NCBI RefSeq assembly: GCF_014839805.1
Contig: NC_051138.1
Span: 13,266,983-13,330,982, forward strand
Direction: 5' to 3'
Source: Manduca sexta
Lineage: Eukaryota > Arthropoda > Insecta > Lepidoptera > Sphingidae
Length of the DNA stretch: 64,000 nucleotides
The notes beneath the pieces were generated by a model. That model was not told the origin of the DNA and ran no database searches. It worked only from the letters and a program-made list of their open reading frames with translations. Below are positions 39,368-51,906 of this stretch, in pieces. Position numbers and translations under genes: made by a program. Each line of letters begins with the position of its first letter. Position 1 is the first letter of the stretch.

Positions 39368-39837
39368 TCAAATAAAAATCTTTTAGGGATTTAAATATAT
39401 GTATTATTAATTAAAATCTTCGTAAAATTTAATTTATTGTAACGGAATAAAAATCACACATAAATTATGCAATTATTCGGGACAAATGAAATTATCCTTT
39501 CCTAAATAATAACTACATTTACAAAAATTATATTGACCCCGTCGTTTCATTGTTTGGCGGTATAAAATAATAAACCAACAAGCTGAACTGGATGCTATAA
39601 AGTCTGTTGCTTTAAATTCGGTAAAAACCCATTATCCCCTTAAAACCTTGAAGTAGTTTAAAGGATTTCCTCCATACCAATTACGAAGTGAACATTGGCA
39701 AATGTTTCAATCTTTTTACAAAATTTGTTAGTTAATGCCCCTGAAATTGCCCAACCAATTAATTACAAATTAAAACTTTTTTTTTTTATTTCAGCAAAAT
39801 ATATCACGTTTACGAAGAAGCGAATGAAACTAAATTC
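39368..39837. other. AT-rich DNA, nothing recognised
   Basis: Nothing could be supported here. Confidence 0.4.
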
Positions 39838-39921
39838 AATAATATAATAATAATAATATCAGCCCTGTATTATATACTTGCCCACTGCTGAGCACGGGCC
39901 TCCTCTACTACTGAGAGGGAA
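39838..39921 (-). mobile_element. SINE-4 tail fragment
   Basis: The TAATAATAATAATATCAGCC tail and end, CTGCTGAGCACGGGCCTCCT, are followed by ACTGAGAGGGA and then cut off. Confidence 0.75.
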
Positions 39922-41109
39922 TAAATAAATTCAATAAATATTAAATATAAATTACGAAATAACATATTAAGTTTTTCTTATCATGTTTTATTTTTACTGT
40001 ACCTATAGTAATTAGTATAGTGGTCATAATTAAACTTGCAAAAACACGTGTACCTTATTACCTGTAAAAAATTTAAAGGAAGACTTAGCACGTGGTAATA
40101 CCACCGAAGTTGATCTTCGCATTGAACTCTTTTATTTCTCGTTTGTACTTGTTCTCCTTGAGTGAATACAAAGTATTTCAACCATGTAGCCTTTATAAAA
40201 TATTTTAGAAAATGTGATCGGGTTTTTACAATCCGCTACCTACCCCCAATTACCTTTGGAGTTATTTATTGATTTATTTATTATTAAAGTTGCATCGCAT
40301 TTATAACGCCAACAAACTTTAACAATAGCATAGATTATAACAGCTTTTTGTTCTAATGCTACTTTTACAATTATAGATGCAAACGTCCTAAGATGTTCAT
40401 TGCAAACGTCAACTAAAATTATAAGTAACAAAGCATTATTAAATAAAATGAAACAAGATCTAAAATTGAAGCTATATTACAACAAATATAAATATGAATA
40501 TAATTAAAACGAACAAAAATACACAATTAAATTAAATTATGCCATAATCTATATAAATTAACTTTATAACATTGTTTTTAAGTCTGTAAAGGGAATCAGA
40601 AAAGATATCAATATAATAAGGTTTACGAGGATGGGCCGATTCATTGTCCTCGTCATTTGTTACGTAAGCGGGTATTATTGACAAATTACGAATGTCGTTA
40701 TACGCTTTCAAAAGTCTGTTTAACGGAGAATAAAAACCTAAATTAGAACCAGCTTCTATACCCGACAAAGTTATGGATTGAAACAATGTTTTGCCGGACT
40801 TTAGAATGGAATTCCATTACCCGTTTTCTGCAAGCCACTAGACCTCGGACTCAGCAGTGTTTTTACTATATTTTGAACCTGTTAAAATAAAATCCATTAA
40901 CATTCGTTCAACTGCTAAACCTATATAAGGCATTAATATATGTACTAATTCAAGCACTCTAACACTTGACTTGTAGGAGGAAGATAACTATGCAATTAGA
41001 CAAGCTATTTAGCAATTAAATTAATGTCTTGTTTATGATGCAGACAATTTTATAGTCGTTGTTATAAGATCTCATAATGTGCTGTTAATATAATGATAGT
41101 GTAAAAAAC
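39922..41109. other. AT-rich DNA with one unassigned open frame
   Basis: On the minus strand a frame of about 95 codons is open to a stop at 40532 and includes SGIEAGSNLGFYSPLNRLLK and ESAHPRKPYYIDIF. Upstream, AACAG at 40881-40879 could be a splice acceptor, but it leads into another frame that stops. I recognise no family. Confidence 0.25.
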
Positions 41110-41440
41110 TTGGTGTAGTCGAAATGCGAGCGCGTTACGAGTACCTACGACTACCCCGCTGCGATCCTAGATTCGAATCCTCGGACAGATAAAAAAAAAA
41201 ATATCTTAAAAATCACTGTCACATCTCAGTGTCAGGAAGTTGACGGTGGGATACCCCCGTCCCTCGGAAAGCACGTGAAGCCGTTGGTCCTGCGCCTGAT
41301 CACTCTCCGGTCATGTGGGATTCATCGGACTGTGGGAGTGAAGGAACATTTGTACACTGTCTATTGCGTACACACTCGTGTACTATAATATCTCCTTACA
41401 TGACTGATCTCCACTGAGATGAGTCGCCGACACTGAAATT
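41110..41440 (+). mobile_element. SINE-2, full copy
   Basis: The tRNA-like head (B box AGATTCGAATCCTCGG) is followed by CTCAGTGTCAGGAAGTTGAC, GTCCCTCGGAAAGCACGTGA, GTTGGTCCTGCGCCTGATCA and CTCTCCGGTCATGTGGGATT, with GATCTCCACTGAGATGAGTC in the tail. Confidence 0.75.
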
Positions 41441-43584
41441 AGATCGGAGCCGTAGAACATGGCTATTGTTCGCGCTTTGTTTCTGAGATAAGAAATAGTC
41501 TAATCTCAAAACCAAGCGTATCAGGAGCATTGGTGCATTAGATTATTTTCCATTTTCATTAGAAAAATGTGAATGAATGTAATAAGACTAACTGTTATTT
41601 TACGACCTTCACATTATTATGATGAAGTGCAAGATATATTGAATTCGATTACCCATTACGAAAATTACCTAACTTCGAATGCTACCGCGTCAATTATTTG
41701 TAAAAGATACAATATATATTCATTACTATTGTTATGGATATTGCAATTATTTGTATAGTTATTCAACATAATTCAGAAATAAACCGATAACGAAGTCAAT
41801 TGACGGCACAATGTTCCCGAATTTAAAATAGAAAAATAGCTTTATTACACAACTGTCCACGTCAATATGCAATTGGGTATCGTCAATGGCTATTAACTTC
41901 TTGCTAGAGTGGCCTTCTTGTTACCGCACCTGCAATAATTCAGTCCTGAACAAATTTATTTTTGTAACAAAAAGACATGTAAAATAAAACTTAGACAGCG
42001 ACATATTGAGATTTATTCGGTCGGTAAAATTCTTGTGACGAAAATATAGTTTATAAAACTTTTAGTAACAAGTTATTGAAGTTTTTATTTCGCATCACAA
42101 TTTATCGAGCATAACATTGCTGTGAAACGTGTTTGAAAATAGATTCCTTGATCATAAAAATATTGGATTTATACGCTCTACCGCATCTCTTATCATGATC
42201 TTAATTCTATAATTTTTAATTTTTCTGCAATTCATTTTGTATTAGTCGATGACCCTCCATTGGCTACAGTACCTCAATATTTTGCTTTGTAGCCATAGAT
42301 TAGGCGATGGAAATAATATTTACTTCAAAATCTCGTGGCTTTAACATACGGCCTTCCACATATTTATTCTAGATCACGCTTATACCGTATATCTAACCCA
42401 GAGGAATCTGAGAGCCTAGGTACTCTCACGGTTGGCTTACCTAAATGAACTTAGGTAATCAAGCCCTTTGAACTGTAGATAAAATTACCCAGGCACGTGG
42501 ATCAGATTACAGAAATGAGAAAGCAGGTCGGATATTGCAAATATATTGTGGAAACGCACGGGCTCGTAAAACGTAATGCGACGCTAATCACGGTGATTTA
42601 TTAATTGCTGAGGAATTTTTGTACAATTATATTCATTTATTGGTTTATATTTTAGTTAAATGTGTGGATAACATGTAAAGAATCTACACGTGATTTAATA
42701 TAAGAGTTACAACAAACTATTACTTTAATGGTCAAAGTTGTCATATAGGTAAAACAAATTTATAGTTTCAAAATATTTTAAATAAAGTTTTTAAATTTAT
42801 TTTAAATCTTGTTGCAGCATATTTAGAATGTGAAATTGGCCACCGCTTAGGTGTAACCTTCATTTAGATAGTTAATAGAAATAAAGTTCAAGGTAAATTA
42901 TTGATGATTTAATATGCAATATTTGTCCGGGACTAGAATAAGTATCCATTTTAACAACACATTTAGTTACCGTCACAAAACGAAATAAAGTTTTGGTGTA
43001 TTGGTTCTTGCCTAAGATCTTAGAAGAGATTACTTTGCTTCGCACACAAAAACTATACATGCATCAGCCGTTTATGCTGATTGAAAAATTATTATCCCAT
43101 ACAGATCGGATTCTCGTTTTAATTAAAATTTTATCATTAGCGTGCGAGTACGAAATTTCTAGCCGTGTGTTTATAAAGTAAAAACATGTCGGCTGTCATA
43201 AGGGCCATGTTGCAAACGCATTCCGGTAACGCAAGTAACATTTCACTAATGCTAATATCAACGAATATTAAGGAAGCTTTTAGTGAGTGAGCGATAGCGG
43301 AGCACTTAGATTATATTATGGAGTCTTTTTTGTCCTTGATTATAACAGAGTTTTTTTTATCCTGGTCCAAAGTGACTAACGCTTTATAGATAGATACTGA
43401 AAGACAGCTGAAAGGATGAAAAGGGATGAAACTCAATAATAATTTGCAAGTCCAAGATCGTTTTGTGAGCGAAGGATTACGATATATTCTATAGTTAAAT
43501 CTAAATCGTTTACCGATCATTTTAATAATTTTCATACGAAAAATAAATAAAATATATGCCACGCCTTGCACACCCATCACTACA
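41441..43584. other. AT-rich DNA, nothing recognised
   Basis: More than 2 kb without a supported exon or repeat end. Confidence 0.4.
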
Positions 43585-43660
43585 ACTCCTATAAGCCAGG
43601 ATCAGCAGTGAAACGCATTTTGCGACACCAAGCGGTGAAGCTCGGCGAGTCTCAGGGAAA
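43585..43660 (-). repeat. Repeat fragment shared with 58248-58315
   Basis: CCAGGATCAGCAGTG, then GGTGAAGCTCGGCGAGTCTC and AGGGAA, appear in inverse at 58248-58315. The family is unknown. Confidence 0.6.
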
Positions 43661-43739
43661 AATAATTTGTCAATATCCCGCAACGAAATTAATCAAATAG
43701 GATAAGGAGGAGTTGGAAATATTAAATTATTCACTTCCT

Positions 43740-43975
43740 TCCTTAACAAAGCGCCCCAAGTGGTAGTTAGAGATGCAACTTGGGTATTTACTTACCACCA
43801 TGTGTATTCCAACAGACTATATGATACATGCGAGCCTATCGGGCGTAAATTCCAGCCCACTAGCTGCTGTTGGGCAAAAAAAAAGCTATACCTAACCCTG
43901 GATTCAAACCTAGAAACGGAGCCGTCGTCGTACCGAACATGTAATGAAACTACATTACCGACCCATGAATGCTTA
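43740..43975 (-). mobile_element. SINE-1 copy, diverged
   Basis: On the plus strand it reads GCGAGCCTATCGGGCGTAAA, TTCCAGCCC and TTGGGCAAAAA, then an inverse tRNA-like head, CCTGGATTCAAACCTAGAAA. Confidence 0.55.
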
Positions 43976-44035
43976 TGAAATTATTTTATATGCTATATTA
44001 ATTCAAGTATGCGGCTTACATCAAATGTTTTATTT

Positions 44036-44225
44036 TTAGCCGACTTCAAAAAAAGGCGGAGGTTCGTAAAATGACATTAGGCATTAAAATTGTTAGTTAA
44101 GCTAGATAACATAAACAAATGTACGAAAACAATGTTTGATCGTTATTAGGCACCGACTCCAGAAATGGTTACCAGTATATAGGTAGTCTTAATTGGTTTT
44201 TGAAGGTGGATTAATTTTTTGTTGA
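44036..44225 (+). mobile_element. CGACTTC-type element, short copy
   Basis: AGCCGACTTCAAAAAAAGGC, GTTCGTAAAATGAC, ATTAGGCACCGACTCCAGAA and GGTTTTTGAAGGTGG match the two ends of the element at 46425-46985. Confidence 0.6.
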
Positions 44226-44350
44226 ATAAGTTTTATTGAGAACTCATTATGCATGCGGTAAAATATTTTCCATGGTATAAGAAAGTGTATAAAAGATGAG
44301 GAAACTCGCTGACAATACCCAGAACAACGTTACTCATGGCCTCAACATAC

Positions 44351-44552
44351 TCTATCTATACATATTATAAAACTAAAGCCCCTTTTCTGTCTGAATGTTA
44401 CCGGTTTTCCCAAAATCTACTGAACGGATTTTTATTTGGTAAATGAGATCAAGACCCTGCAAAGATTATAGGCTTTTTATCCAGTGTAAATATATAGCGA
44501 AACTTCTTTCCCGGAACACCTTGACGCGGGCGAAGCCGCGAACAAAACTAGT
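44351..44552 (+). mobile_element. Helitron-like element with 3' hairpin
   Basis: It starts TCTATCTATACATATTATAA and has TTTTCCCAAAATCTACTGAA. The 3' hairpin CGCGGGCGAAGCCGCG (44525-44540) is followed by AACAAAACTAGT. Confidence 0.75.
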
Positions 44553-44974
44553 GAAAGTATATTTTTTAAGCAAACATCACTTCCCTTCCGTTGATTGCAG
44601 GCTAATATTTTGAATGTCGAGACGAGCGGCCCGCTCGTCCGTATTCAATAAGAACAATAAAAAATATTTGGGATAATTTTAGCATCTTCAACAGCCACTT
44701 CTATTTTATTTGTATATAAATATTGATACAACTGTTTTTTTTTTATAAGCTCAGCGAGGACTCTTCTTAAAAAAAATCATATTAAGAGATTGCGGGCGCT
44801 ACTATAGTCTTTGTAAATTTTGGATTTTACTGAGCTAAATTACATAATCTATATTTGAACAAATTGCGGGTAGCATGAAATGCTTTTAAATAGTTTTTTT
44901 ACCAAATTACACCCCTGAGTTTCGTAAAAATATATTATCGTAATTCTTGTCGGTGCCGCTTTGTCTGTACATGC

Positions 44975-45170
44975 CGAAAGCAACAAACACACATCACGCC
45001 ATTAACACCTAAAGTAAGGCAGAGTGCAACCATGTCTGTGTTCTGTTCCAGGACGTGATCGGGGCTGGCCTATCATATCGGGTACCTGGGCTCATACTGA
45101 ACAAAAAAACCAACATCACTTTACCTGACGCGTTTTGATCGTATTCAGAGCGTTGTTATATCGCGCACGC
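44975..45170 (-). mobile_element. SINE-1 copy, strongly diverged
   Basis: ACACACATCACGCCATTAAC, then GGCAGAGTGCAACCATG, ATCATATCGGGTACCTGGGC and an eroded tRNA-like head near 45130-45165. Confidence 0.45.
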
Positions 45171-46424
45171 CATACAAAGAAAATTTTCTTTTAGTTTGAA
45201 AGATTTTATGTATGGTGGATATTTTGCCTTGACTGATCCAACAGGAAATTATCTTAAAGAGTACTTCATATTCTTAAAAACAGTATTTCACTGTCATAGA
45301 AATAGGTTTTTATATAGAAGTCCCGTCACTGTAACTAATTGCTTTTATATACAAATATATTTAAATGATGAAACCCTCTTAAAGGTCCCGAAGGAATTTA
45401 ACAACCCTATAAATCACTTCTACATAAAATTTCTGTAATGAAATACCTACATTTGTATTAAGAAATTCATTAAAGTGTTGGGGTTAGCTCACACGAGGAC
45501 ATTCTCCTACGACTGATTATATACGTTATTAGAAGGTAATCAATTAATTCATTAATTAGTTAATGCACGCGTTTATCTTATAGCTAGGTAGAGATAAAAC
45601 TTTGCAGACATTTTGCAAGCTTATACTCTAATGTATCTATCTCATGAGGAAACAAGAGGAGTCCGTTACAGTATCAGAGCAATACATCCAATACAGAATT
45701 CATTTTTTAATAAAAAAACACACACAATACATGCACAAACAAACATAAATGGACAATGCTGATGACGGGAGCTACATACATCCAACATCCAAATAAGTTA
45801 CAATAAATAACATTAATAAATTGTGCGTTTTATTGCCGCAATGTGTACTCTCCTTTAGGCATATTGTTTACTCGTTAAGGAAAAGTGTTTCTGATCACGT
45901 GCGCAGACATTCTCAGATTCAAGAGAGTCGCCGGGGCGGGGCGGGGGGGGGGAGGGTCAGGGAGGGGCAGCTGCTCCTAACCCCCCTAGAGGTTCTAAAA
46001 CTGATGTGGTATCGACGAAGAAAGTTGCACTTATGATATGTCAAATCAATTAATAAGAATAATTATTATTATTTCTAAATAAAACTTAGTAGTTGTCAGC
46101 TTCACTTTATATCAAAATATTGAAATGTTCACAGACAGTTTGGTGTTTTGTTTCACTTCTAAACTACGATCATGTTCCCAATTCGTCTGTTTGTATTTTT
46201 ATATGTATTTACACTGATTGCTCTGATAATTCCATGCGGATTCCTGTGATTCCTATTTTATTTAGTAAAAAAGAATCTGGAAATGGTCTCATTACAATAT
46301 ATCTTAGTTTATAGGTTTATAATAATGAATGTTAGCAGAAATCTAGGCCTAGGAGTTTATAGCTAGGCCTTATTTGACCACTTATAAGCTCTTACGAAAA
46401 TCGCTTAGCGATGCATTGACACTA
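45171..46424. other. AT-rich DNA, G-rich spot and small repeat
   Basis: A run of G-rich sequence at 45930-45960 (GGGGCGGGGCGGGGGGGGGG) is followed by a repeat at 45995-46085 shared with 57735-57800. An 80-codon open frame at 45196-45438 carries no motif. Confidence 0.35.
45995..46085 (+). repeat. Repeat shared with 57735-57800
   Basis: AAAGTTGCACTTATGATATG, TCAAA and AAGAATAATTATTATTATTT recur at 57735-57800 with few changes. The type is unknown. Confidence 0.65.
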
Positions 46425-46985
46425 TTTTTTAACCAACTTCAAAGAAGTGTAGATTTTTTAATTCGACTGTATGTTTTTTTTAGTGTTTGTTGTGCGATTA
46501 CTCCGCCATTTGTGGACCGATTTTTTAAATTCTTTTTTTGTCCAAAAGGAGATACTTCTGACGTGGTCCCATAGTCACCTAGTCAAGATCTGATGATTGG
46601 ATCCAGGAAAAATAGAGGGCAACCTTCAGATTTCATAGGCTCACACATCGTTTTTCGCAAATTTTATGAAGTAACTTAAGTACTCGCGTATAGTAATCCG
46701 CATCTTGTGTAGCTGAGCTGATGATGGTACAACTTCTTAACCGTAAGTAGTTACTCGAAGAAGAGTCGACTGATTGTTTGTCGGTGCCTAATAAAAATCA
46801 AACATAGTCATTAAAATTGTTAGATAAGCTAGATAAATACATGAACAAATGTACGAAAACAGTCTTTGAATGTTATTAGGCACCGACTCCAAAATTTTTA
46901 ACCAGTATATACATAGGTAATGTTAAATTATTTTTTGGTTTTTAGTTGTTTTTGAAGGCGGTTTTATTTTTTGTTCAAAAGTTTT
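46425..46985 (+). mobile_element. CGACTTC-type MITE, long copy
   Basis: It has TTAACCAACTTCAAAGAAGT, TTCGACTGTATG, ATTACTCCGCCATTTGTGGA, AGTCAAGATCTGATGATTGG and ATTAGGCACCGACTCC, and ends TTTTTGAAGGCGGTT. The ends are rough inverses (AACCxACTTCAAA / TTTGAAGxCGGTT). I know it from memory as a common lepidopteran element. Confidence 0.65.
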
Positions 46986-47127
46986 ATTTTTAGTGTAATA
47001 TTGCTATTAATAAAATTGCCTTATAAATAAAACAGTAGTTATTTTTTACTTTAAAGTCGGCGTTATCTTTTGTTAATTTTTTTTACATGTTTGTTCGAAT
47101 TCACACGTTTTATTTGTTTTTTATTGC

Positions 47128-47230
47128 CTTAGTAGACATATGAGCAAGCGGTCTTTCTGACAGTAAGTAGCACCTGTCGACCATGGACTTGCACTGCCAT
47201 AGGCTCAGCCCAGCCGTTGCCTACCGGGAG
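47128..47230 (+). mobile_element. Short lepidopteran repeat (GAGCAAGCGG type)
   Basis: GAGCAAGCGGTCTTTCTGAC, CCATGGACTTGCACTGCC and CCGTTGCCTACCGGGAGGCA share their order with 54340-54432. Confidence 0.55.
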
Positions 47231-47337
47231 GCAGTTTTATGATATGTTAATAAAATAATGAATAATAAAGGTTTAACCTACTTTGTTATTAATGCCGGCA
47301 TTTTAAATGGCCATTGTTACCTGTTCCTAGATATCTT

Positions 47338-47420
47338 GTATGGAACAGTCCGTATGGGTAGGTACCACAAATGTTAATTTTTGCCGCCAAGCAGTATCCA
47401 ATATTCATGCGCTATTTTGG
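47338..47420 (+). mobile_element. SINE-5 start fragment
   Basis: GTATGGGTAGGTACCACAAA and GCCGCCAAGCAGTATCCA match the head of 25418-25742. Confidence 0.5.
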
Positions 47421-47444
47421 AACACAATAATATATTTTTTATAA

Positions 47445-48285
47445 GAACGCGGTAAACTGACCCCACTACACCTGATGGTAAGAGTGGGGTCCAATAAAAT
47501 GTCGGCAGACGAGAGATGAACAGTCAACACAATTATGCCGGACTGTTGGAACCAGATATACACAGACTGACCTTGTAACGCGACACAATACACTTAGGCG
47601 CGGATCACACAGATAAAACGTGGGACGCAGACGGGCATGGATGGGTCCTCCTATTTTTTTAAAACATATAGAGAAGACGAGGTACTGACGTGACGCTGGA
47701 TGCCGCGGGAGATGACGATTTTTAGCTGTCCGATTTTGACAACATATCTTTTTTCTAAATTGAGGATGTGTTAGCACTGGTATCACACACTCGCTAATAT
47801 TCAGAGGGTTATTGCAATATTCTGGTCCATTATAATTATAAAGAACTAGATGTTTTAATAAACTACGAAATTGAACGTTAAATTTGATCAACGACCTTCC
47901 TTCTCTAAACACTTCGTAACTATTCAAGGACGCAGGTAGTTTTGCTCGGCAGCGACGCGCGAGTGCCGGCACTAGCGCCCCGCCCCGCCCGCACCCCCTT
48001 CCATCGGCGCTCGCGTATCGCTTTCCGTATGTTTTACGATAGGACACGCGTCGTGTTCGTGTCTTGTCCGCGCCCTGACTTTTCTGTATGTTTTGCATCG
48101 CGACGTTTCTATACATTTTGTATGAAAGCGACACTGGAAAGACATATGTAAGCGCCTCTGCCGCGTCTTACGTCTTCTCTCTGTCCAGCGCATTACGTAG
48201 GCCATTTTGACGGGATTTAACACCTTGTGTATGGCGGTCGCTATCTGGGCGGATATAAAATATATCCTACCACCAGAAAATTTAA
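47445..48285 (+). mobile_element. SINE-3 split by a DNA transposon
   Basis: The first half, 47445-47596 (CACCTGATGGTAAGAGTGGG to CGCGACACAATACACTTA), resumes at 48193 (TTACGTAGGCCATTTTGACG to CGGATATAAAATATATCCTA). The joined order is that of other SINE-3 copies. Confidence 0.75.
47594..48195. mobile_element. Harbinger-like non-autonomous element
   Basis: The element at 47597-48192 (596 bp) is flanked by TTA duplications (47594-47596, 48193-48195). Its ends GGCGCGGATCACACAG and CTGTCCAGCGCA are imperfect inverses over about 35-40 bp. A TTA duplication and GC-rich ends fit PIF/Harbinger. A 222-codon open frame on the minus strand begins inside it and runs out into the SINE, so it is not a real gene. 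I see no DDE transposase motif. Confidence 0.7.
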
Positions 48286-48297
48286 AGACGCGCGTGC

Positions 48298-48324
48298 TTG
48301 TGTGTGTGTGTGTGTGTGTGTGTG
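48298..48324 (+). repeat. (TG)n microsatellite
   Basis: About 13 uninterrupted TG units directly after the SINE-3 copy. Confidence 0.95.
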
Positions 48325-48595
48325 GGAAATAAATTTAAAGACTATAGTCAAGTCCACAATCCAATTAGTTTTAATAAATGTACGGAGTATTATTCATATA
48401 CAAAATTGGTTTATTGATAACAAGCTTTGAAGTACAGGACTGCATTCAAAATGTATTATTGGGTTTTTATTCATTAATTTACTGTTAATAAACTTTTAAT
48501 ATATTTTATAATTTCACTTTTAACACCTGAAAGTGAATTATAATACCAGAGTTAAAATTTGGATTTTCTATTTATAGTAATAGTCGTTTAAACCG

Positions 48596-48790
48596 TAATT
48601 CTAGTTTTGCTGAGACTCCGCCAGCGTAAATGAGTTTAAAGAGGTCAAAGACCTGTTAATTTATATTTTTTCCGGGATAAAAAGTAGCTTATGTCCTATC
48701 CATGGTCTCAAACTATTTCCATTACAAAAATCGAAATAAGTTCTGTGGTTCTGTCGTGGTAGCGTAGACAGAATTCCATTTGCATTAAAA
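48596..48790 (-). mobile_element. Helitron-like fragment
   Basis: The start, ATTCTAGTTTTGCTGAGACT, is an inverse of an eroded 3' end. TTTTTTCCGGGATAAAAAGT, GCTTATGTCCTATCCATGG and AAATCGAAATAAGTTCTGTG follow, as in the Helitron interior. Confidence 0.5.
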
Positions 48791-51700
48791 ATAGGAGTAT
48801 GGATGGATAATGTTACTGAAGAAATATAAACGCAACCTTCTTGCTAATGTAATTTATTGTAACTGCATAGTTTTTCTTCTAAAAATAAAAAATAAAACTG
48901 TTCGCGCTGTCTTTCATGCTTCAAATCGTGTAATAGGGAACCGGTCTATGTTTGATTTCGTTCATTATTCTATATGTAATGGTTAATAACACGAAAAAGA
49001 AGCACTCCTGCGAAAACTGCATAAAAATTTATAAAAAAATGGGCTAGTAATTCATATTTAAAATATTGTAACGTGCAGAAGTGGGCGCGTTGTGGGGATA
49101 TCGCTTCATCTTTTTCTTTCGCACGCGTCGTAATTCCCGATGACGTCAAATGTGGGTATTTCGTCTCTTTTCTGTTTCTTGTTAATTACCCATTCCACCG
49201 ACGTTCCAAGACTTATAACTTGTTGATTTTTTACTGAATTTTAATAATTCCTTCTGTGTTATAATTTAGATAACGTAAATATTTCATAATGGTAAAGAAC
49301 AAAAATGAGTCCGGTACTCTATTTCTAATAAAAACTAAGTGATATTATGTATAATAATTTATCATTTTATTAGTTACTTAGTCTTTATTAACGAAAATAT
49401 GTTGCTACATTAGTAAAGACATTTTAATTGAATCATCATTGGGAGTAATGGTTTTATTTTGATTGGTTTAAGGTTTTTTTATGGAAATATGATATGGCTT
49501 GACTATTTACCACAAATGTTTTTTTACAACTGTATAATGCAATACCCTTATAATTAGGTGTATTAAGCGTGTGTACTCTTTGAATTAATTAAAGACACAT
49601 TATTGAGACACTGAATTATATCAATAAAACAAATAGTGTTGTCGTCCAAATCCTGCCCACAACATCTCCCACTTTCACTCATTAATAATTTATAATAAAC
49701 GTGCTCACTAACTTTGCAAAGTTCTAAAGTAATAAGGATACACTTGTTTCTTAAGAACAATTTACAACAACTGTTCTAGCTCTTGAAATACTATGGTGGA
49801 GTGTTATAAGGCGCCGCATAGACGCTACCGATTTGTTTTCGAGTAACAGTAGAGTACTGTGACACTGTTATGCTAAGATTATATAGAGCGGGAATTGGGA
49901 AGATTGTCATAGAATTTTGGCGCTAATGCCATGAATAATCTACCGTGAAATAAAACACCAATATAAAATACTTCATATTTCTTCCATATCACAATTTGCA
50001 CGTTTTTAATGCTCATATGAACATATTTTCTGTAAATATGTTATTATTGTAGTAATATCTAAGGACGCTGTGACATCTGTGTCAATGACATTTCAAATAA
50101 GACAACGACTTATTACAAATTGGTTACAAATTTTAGAGCTAAAATTTGGTTATAATCTCTGTTCTAGAACTAACTATACTGTTTAATGTTTTTGTATGAT
50201 ACTGGGAGTTGCTGAAGTTATCTTAGATGTCTAAAGGATATCATCCTCGTCTCGTCTTTCATATGATACATAAAATATAATCTGTCATTCAACTCAATGA
50301 CAATTATTTACTAAAAAGTTTTATCTTTTATTACTGTGAATGAAACATTATCGCGCAATAAATAATTATCTAGGTGTAAATATGGACGTGAATAATATTT
50401 ATGAGAAAGCAATCGAATAAAATTTACGTAGTGGTAGCGTCACAATTATGTAGATAAATAAAGCCTAATTCTGAATTAATTTAATTTAAAATTCAAAGCG
50501 GATTTGTGTGAATAAAATGCATTTTGTATGAAACCGTACGTTCTGTCCATATTTGGCTTAAAATCACAAATTGCTGTTTAATCCTTTTTGGCTATACAAA
50601 ATTAATTTCAAGTAATATATTCCCTTCGAATAATGGAGAGAAGGATTATATTGAAGTTCCCTGGCTACCAGCTCATCTTAGCTTAGAGGTAGAGTTATTA
50701 GACCTCTGTGTATACAGAAACTTGTCTCCGCGAGACTGCAGTTCCGTCCTCGCCGCGTTCCCCGTCCCCCTGACCCTTCCAATAGTTCTGGCCTGCTACC
50801 GACGAATATTATAATGTTTAGATTATTACGCTACGACTACGAGCATCCATAATCGTTGATGTTTCATCCTCTCCCAGTGACCGCGTATTAAACAGCCAAA
50901 GTAGATGGATATTTGATTGCCATTTATTTGGGAGCATAGATTAAAGTGTGACTGTTATATATGGTGGGCTTGTAAATTTATGTAATGAATAGCATTCATT
51001 CACAAGTTGTGAAATAGGCCCTAAAAATATTTATGTAAATATAAGTCATAAACCTTGATATTATCAATTTCATATGTCTTTTCATTTGTTGTATACACAA
51101 GATGATTGTGTTATTGACTGATAGATATGGTTAATGGTAAAGGCGTTTTGTATTACAGTTTTACTTTAAGAAAAAGTAGTTATATATTAACAGCCAGTCT
51201 TAATATCTTACTTACAGATTACCAGAAATTTAAATGCTTACTTTTGGCCGTCATCTGTGTTTCTATAAACAAAGATAGATAAGAATACCTTATCCGCAAA
51301 GCTTAGCTAACTATCGGAGGATTGAATATTGGGTTTAATAGGTTTGTTATTACTGTCACTGGTGCGTTTCGTTTTTTCCATAGATGAACACAGAGCTATT
51401 AATCATTGTTATAATCTCTGCAGTATAACATTCTTTAGCTTTACGTAATATTAAATGTAATAATATTGAGAAGAACTATAGTCAAATACTTAAAAAGAAT
51501 TAAATATGTTATTAAACATAAAATTACTAATACTGAATGCAAAAATGCAACGCATCGGCGAGTTCACTCACTCATTTAATAGAGTTACTGCATATTGAAA
51601 TAGCAGTAACAGCGTAACATTTACCGTCGAGTTGAGATAATAAACTCTGGTTAAACATTAATAAGTTATTGAGATTGGCCGTAAGTGATATATGCCGTAT

Positions 51701-51857
51701 TTAAACATTAAAAGTATGGATATGCTGCGGACCTAAACGTAAAAGGACCTGAGTATAGACACAACGTCTTCAAAAATCTCACTCACAATACGAAACGTAA
51801 TTTCAAGTTATAATTCATGTTGGCAGGTTTTATTATAAAAACTTACGTATTGATTAC
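48791..51857. other. AT-rich DNA with one GC-rich patch
   Basis: No repeat or exon is supported in this 3-kb stretch. A GC-rich patch at about 50690-50812 (GTCTCCGCGAGACTGCAGTT, CTCGCCGCGTTCCCCGTCCC) stands out. It could be promoter, 5' exon or decayed repeat. The 96-codon open frame through it carries no motif. Confidence 0.35.
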
Positions 51858-51906
51858 TAGAGGAGGCCCCTGCCCAGCTGTGGGGTACATAGCTGATATT
51901 ATTTTA
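51858..51906 (+). mobile_element. SINE-4 tail fragment
   Basis: CTAGAGGAGGCCCCTGCCCA, GTGGGGTACATAGCTGATAT, then TATTTTA. Confidence 0.55.

Noticed and set aside
45196..45438. 80-codon frame preceded by a TTTTCTTTTAG acceptor-like sequence
   Set aside because: Frames of this length are expected by chance in 64 kb of AT-rich DNA. No family is recognised and it abuts an eroded SINE.
47466..48134. 222-codon open frame on the minus strand
   Set aside because: It begins inside the Harbinger-like element and runs out into the split SINE, and shows no transposase motif.
50524..50814. 96-codon open frame on the plus strand
   Set aside because: No motif and no splice or start context; kept only as a GC-rich patch.
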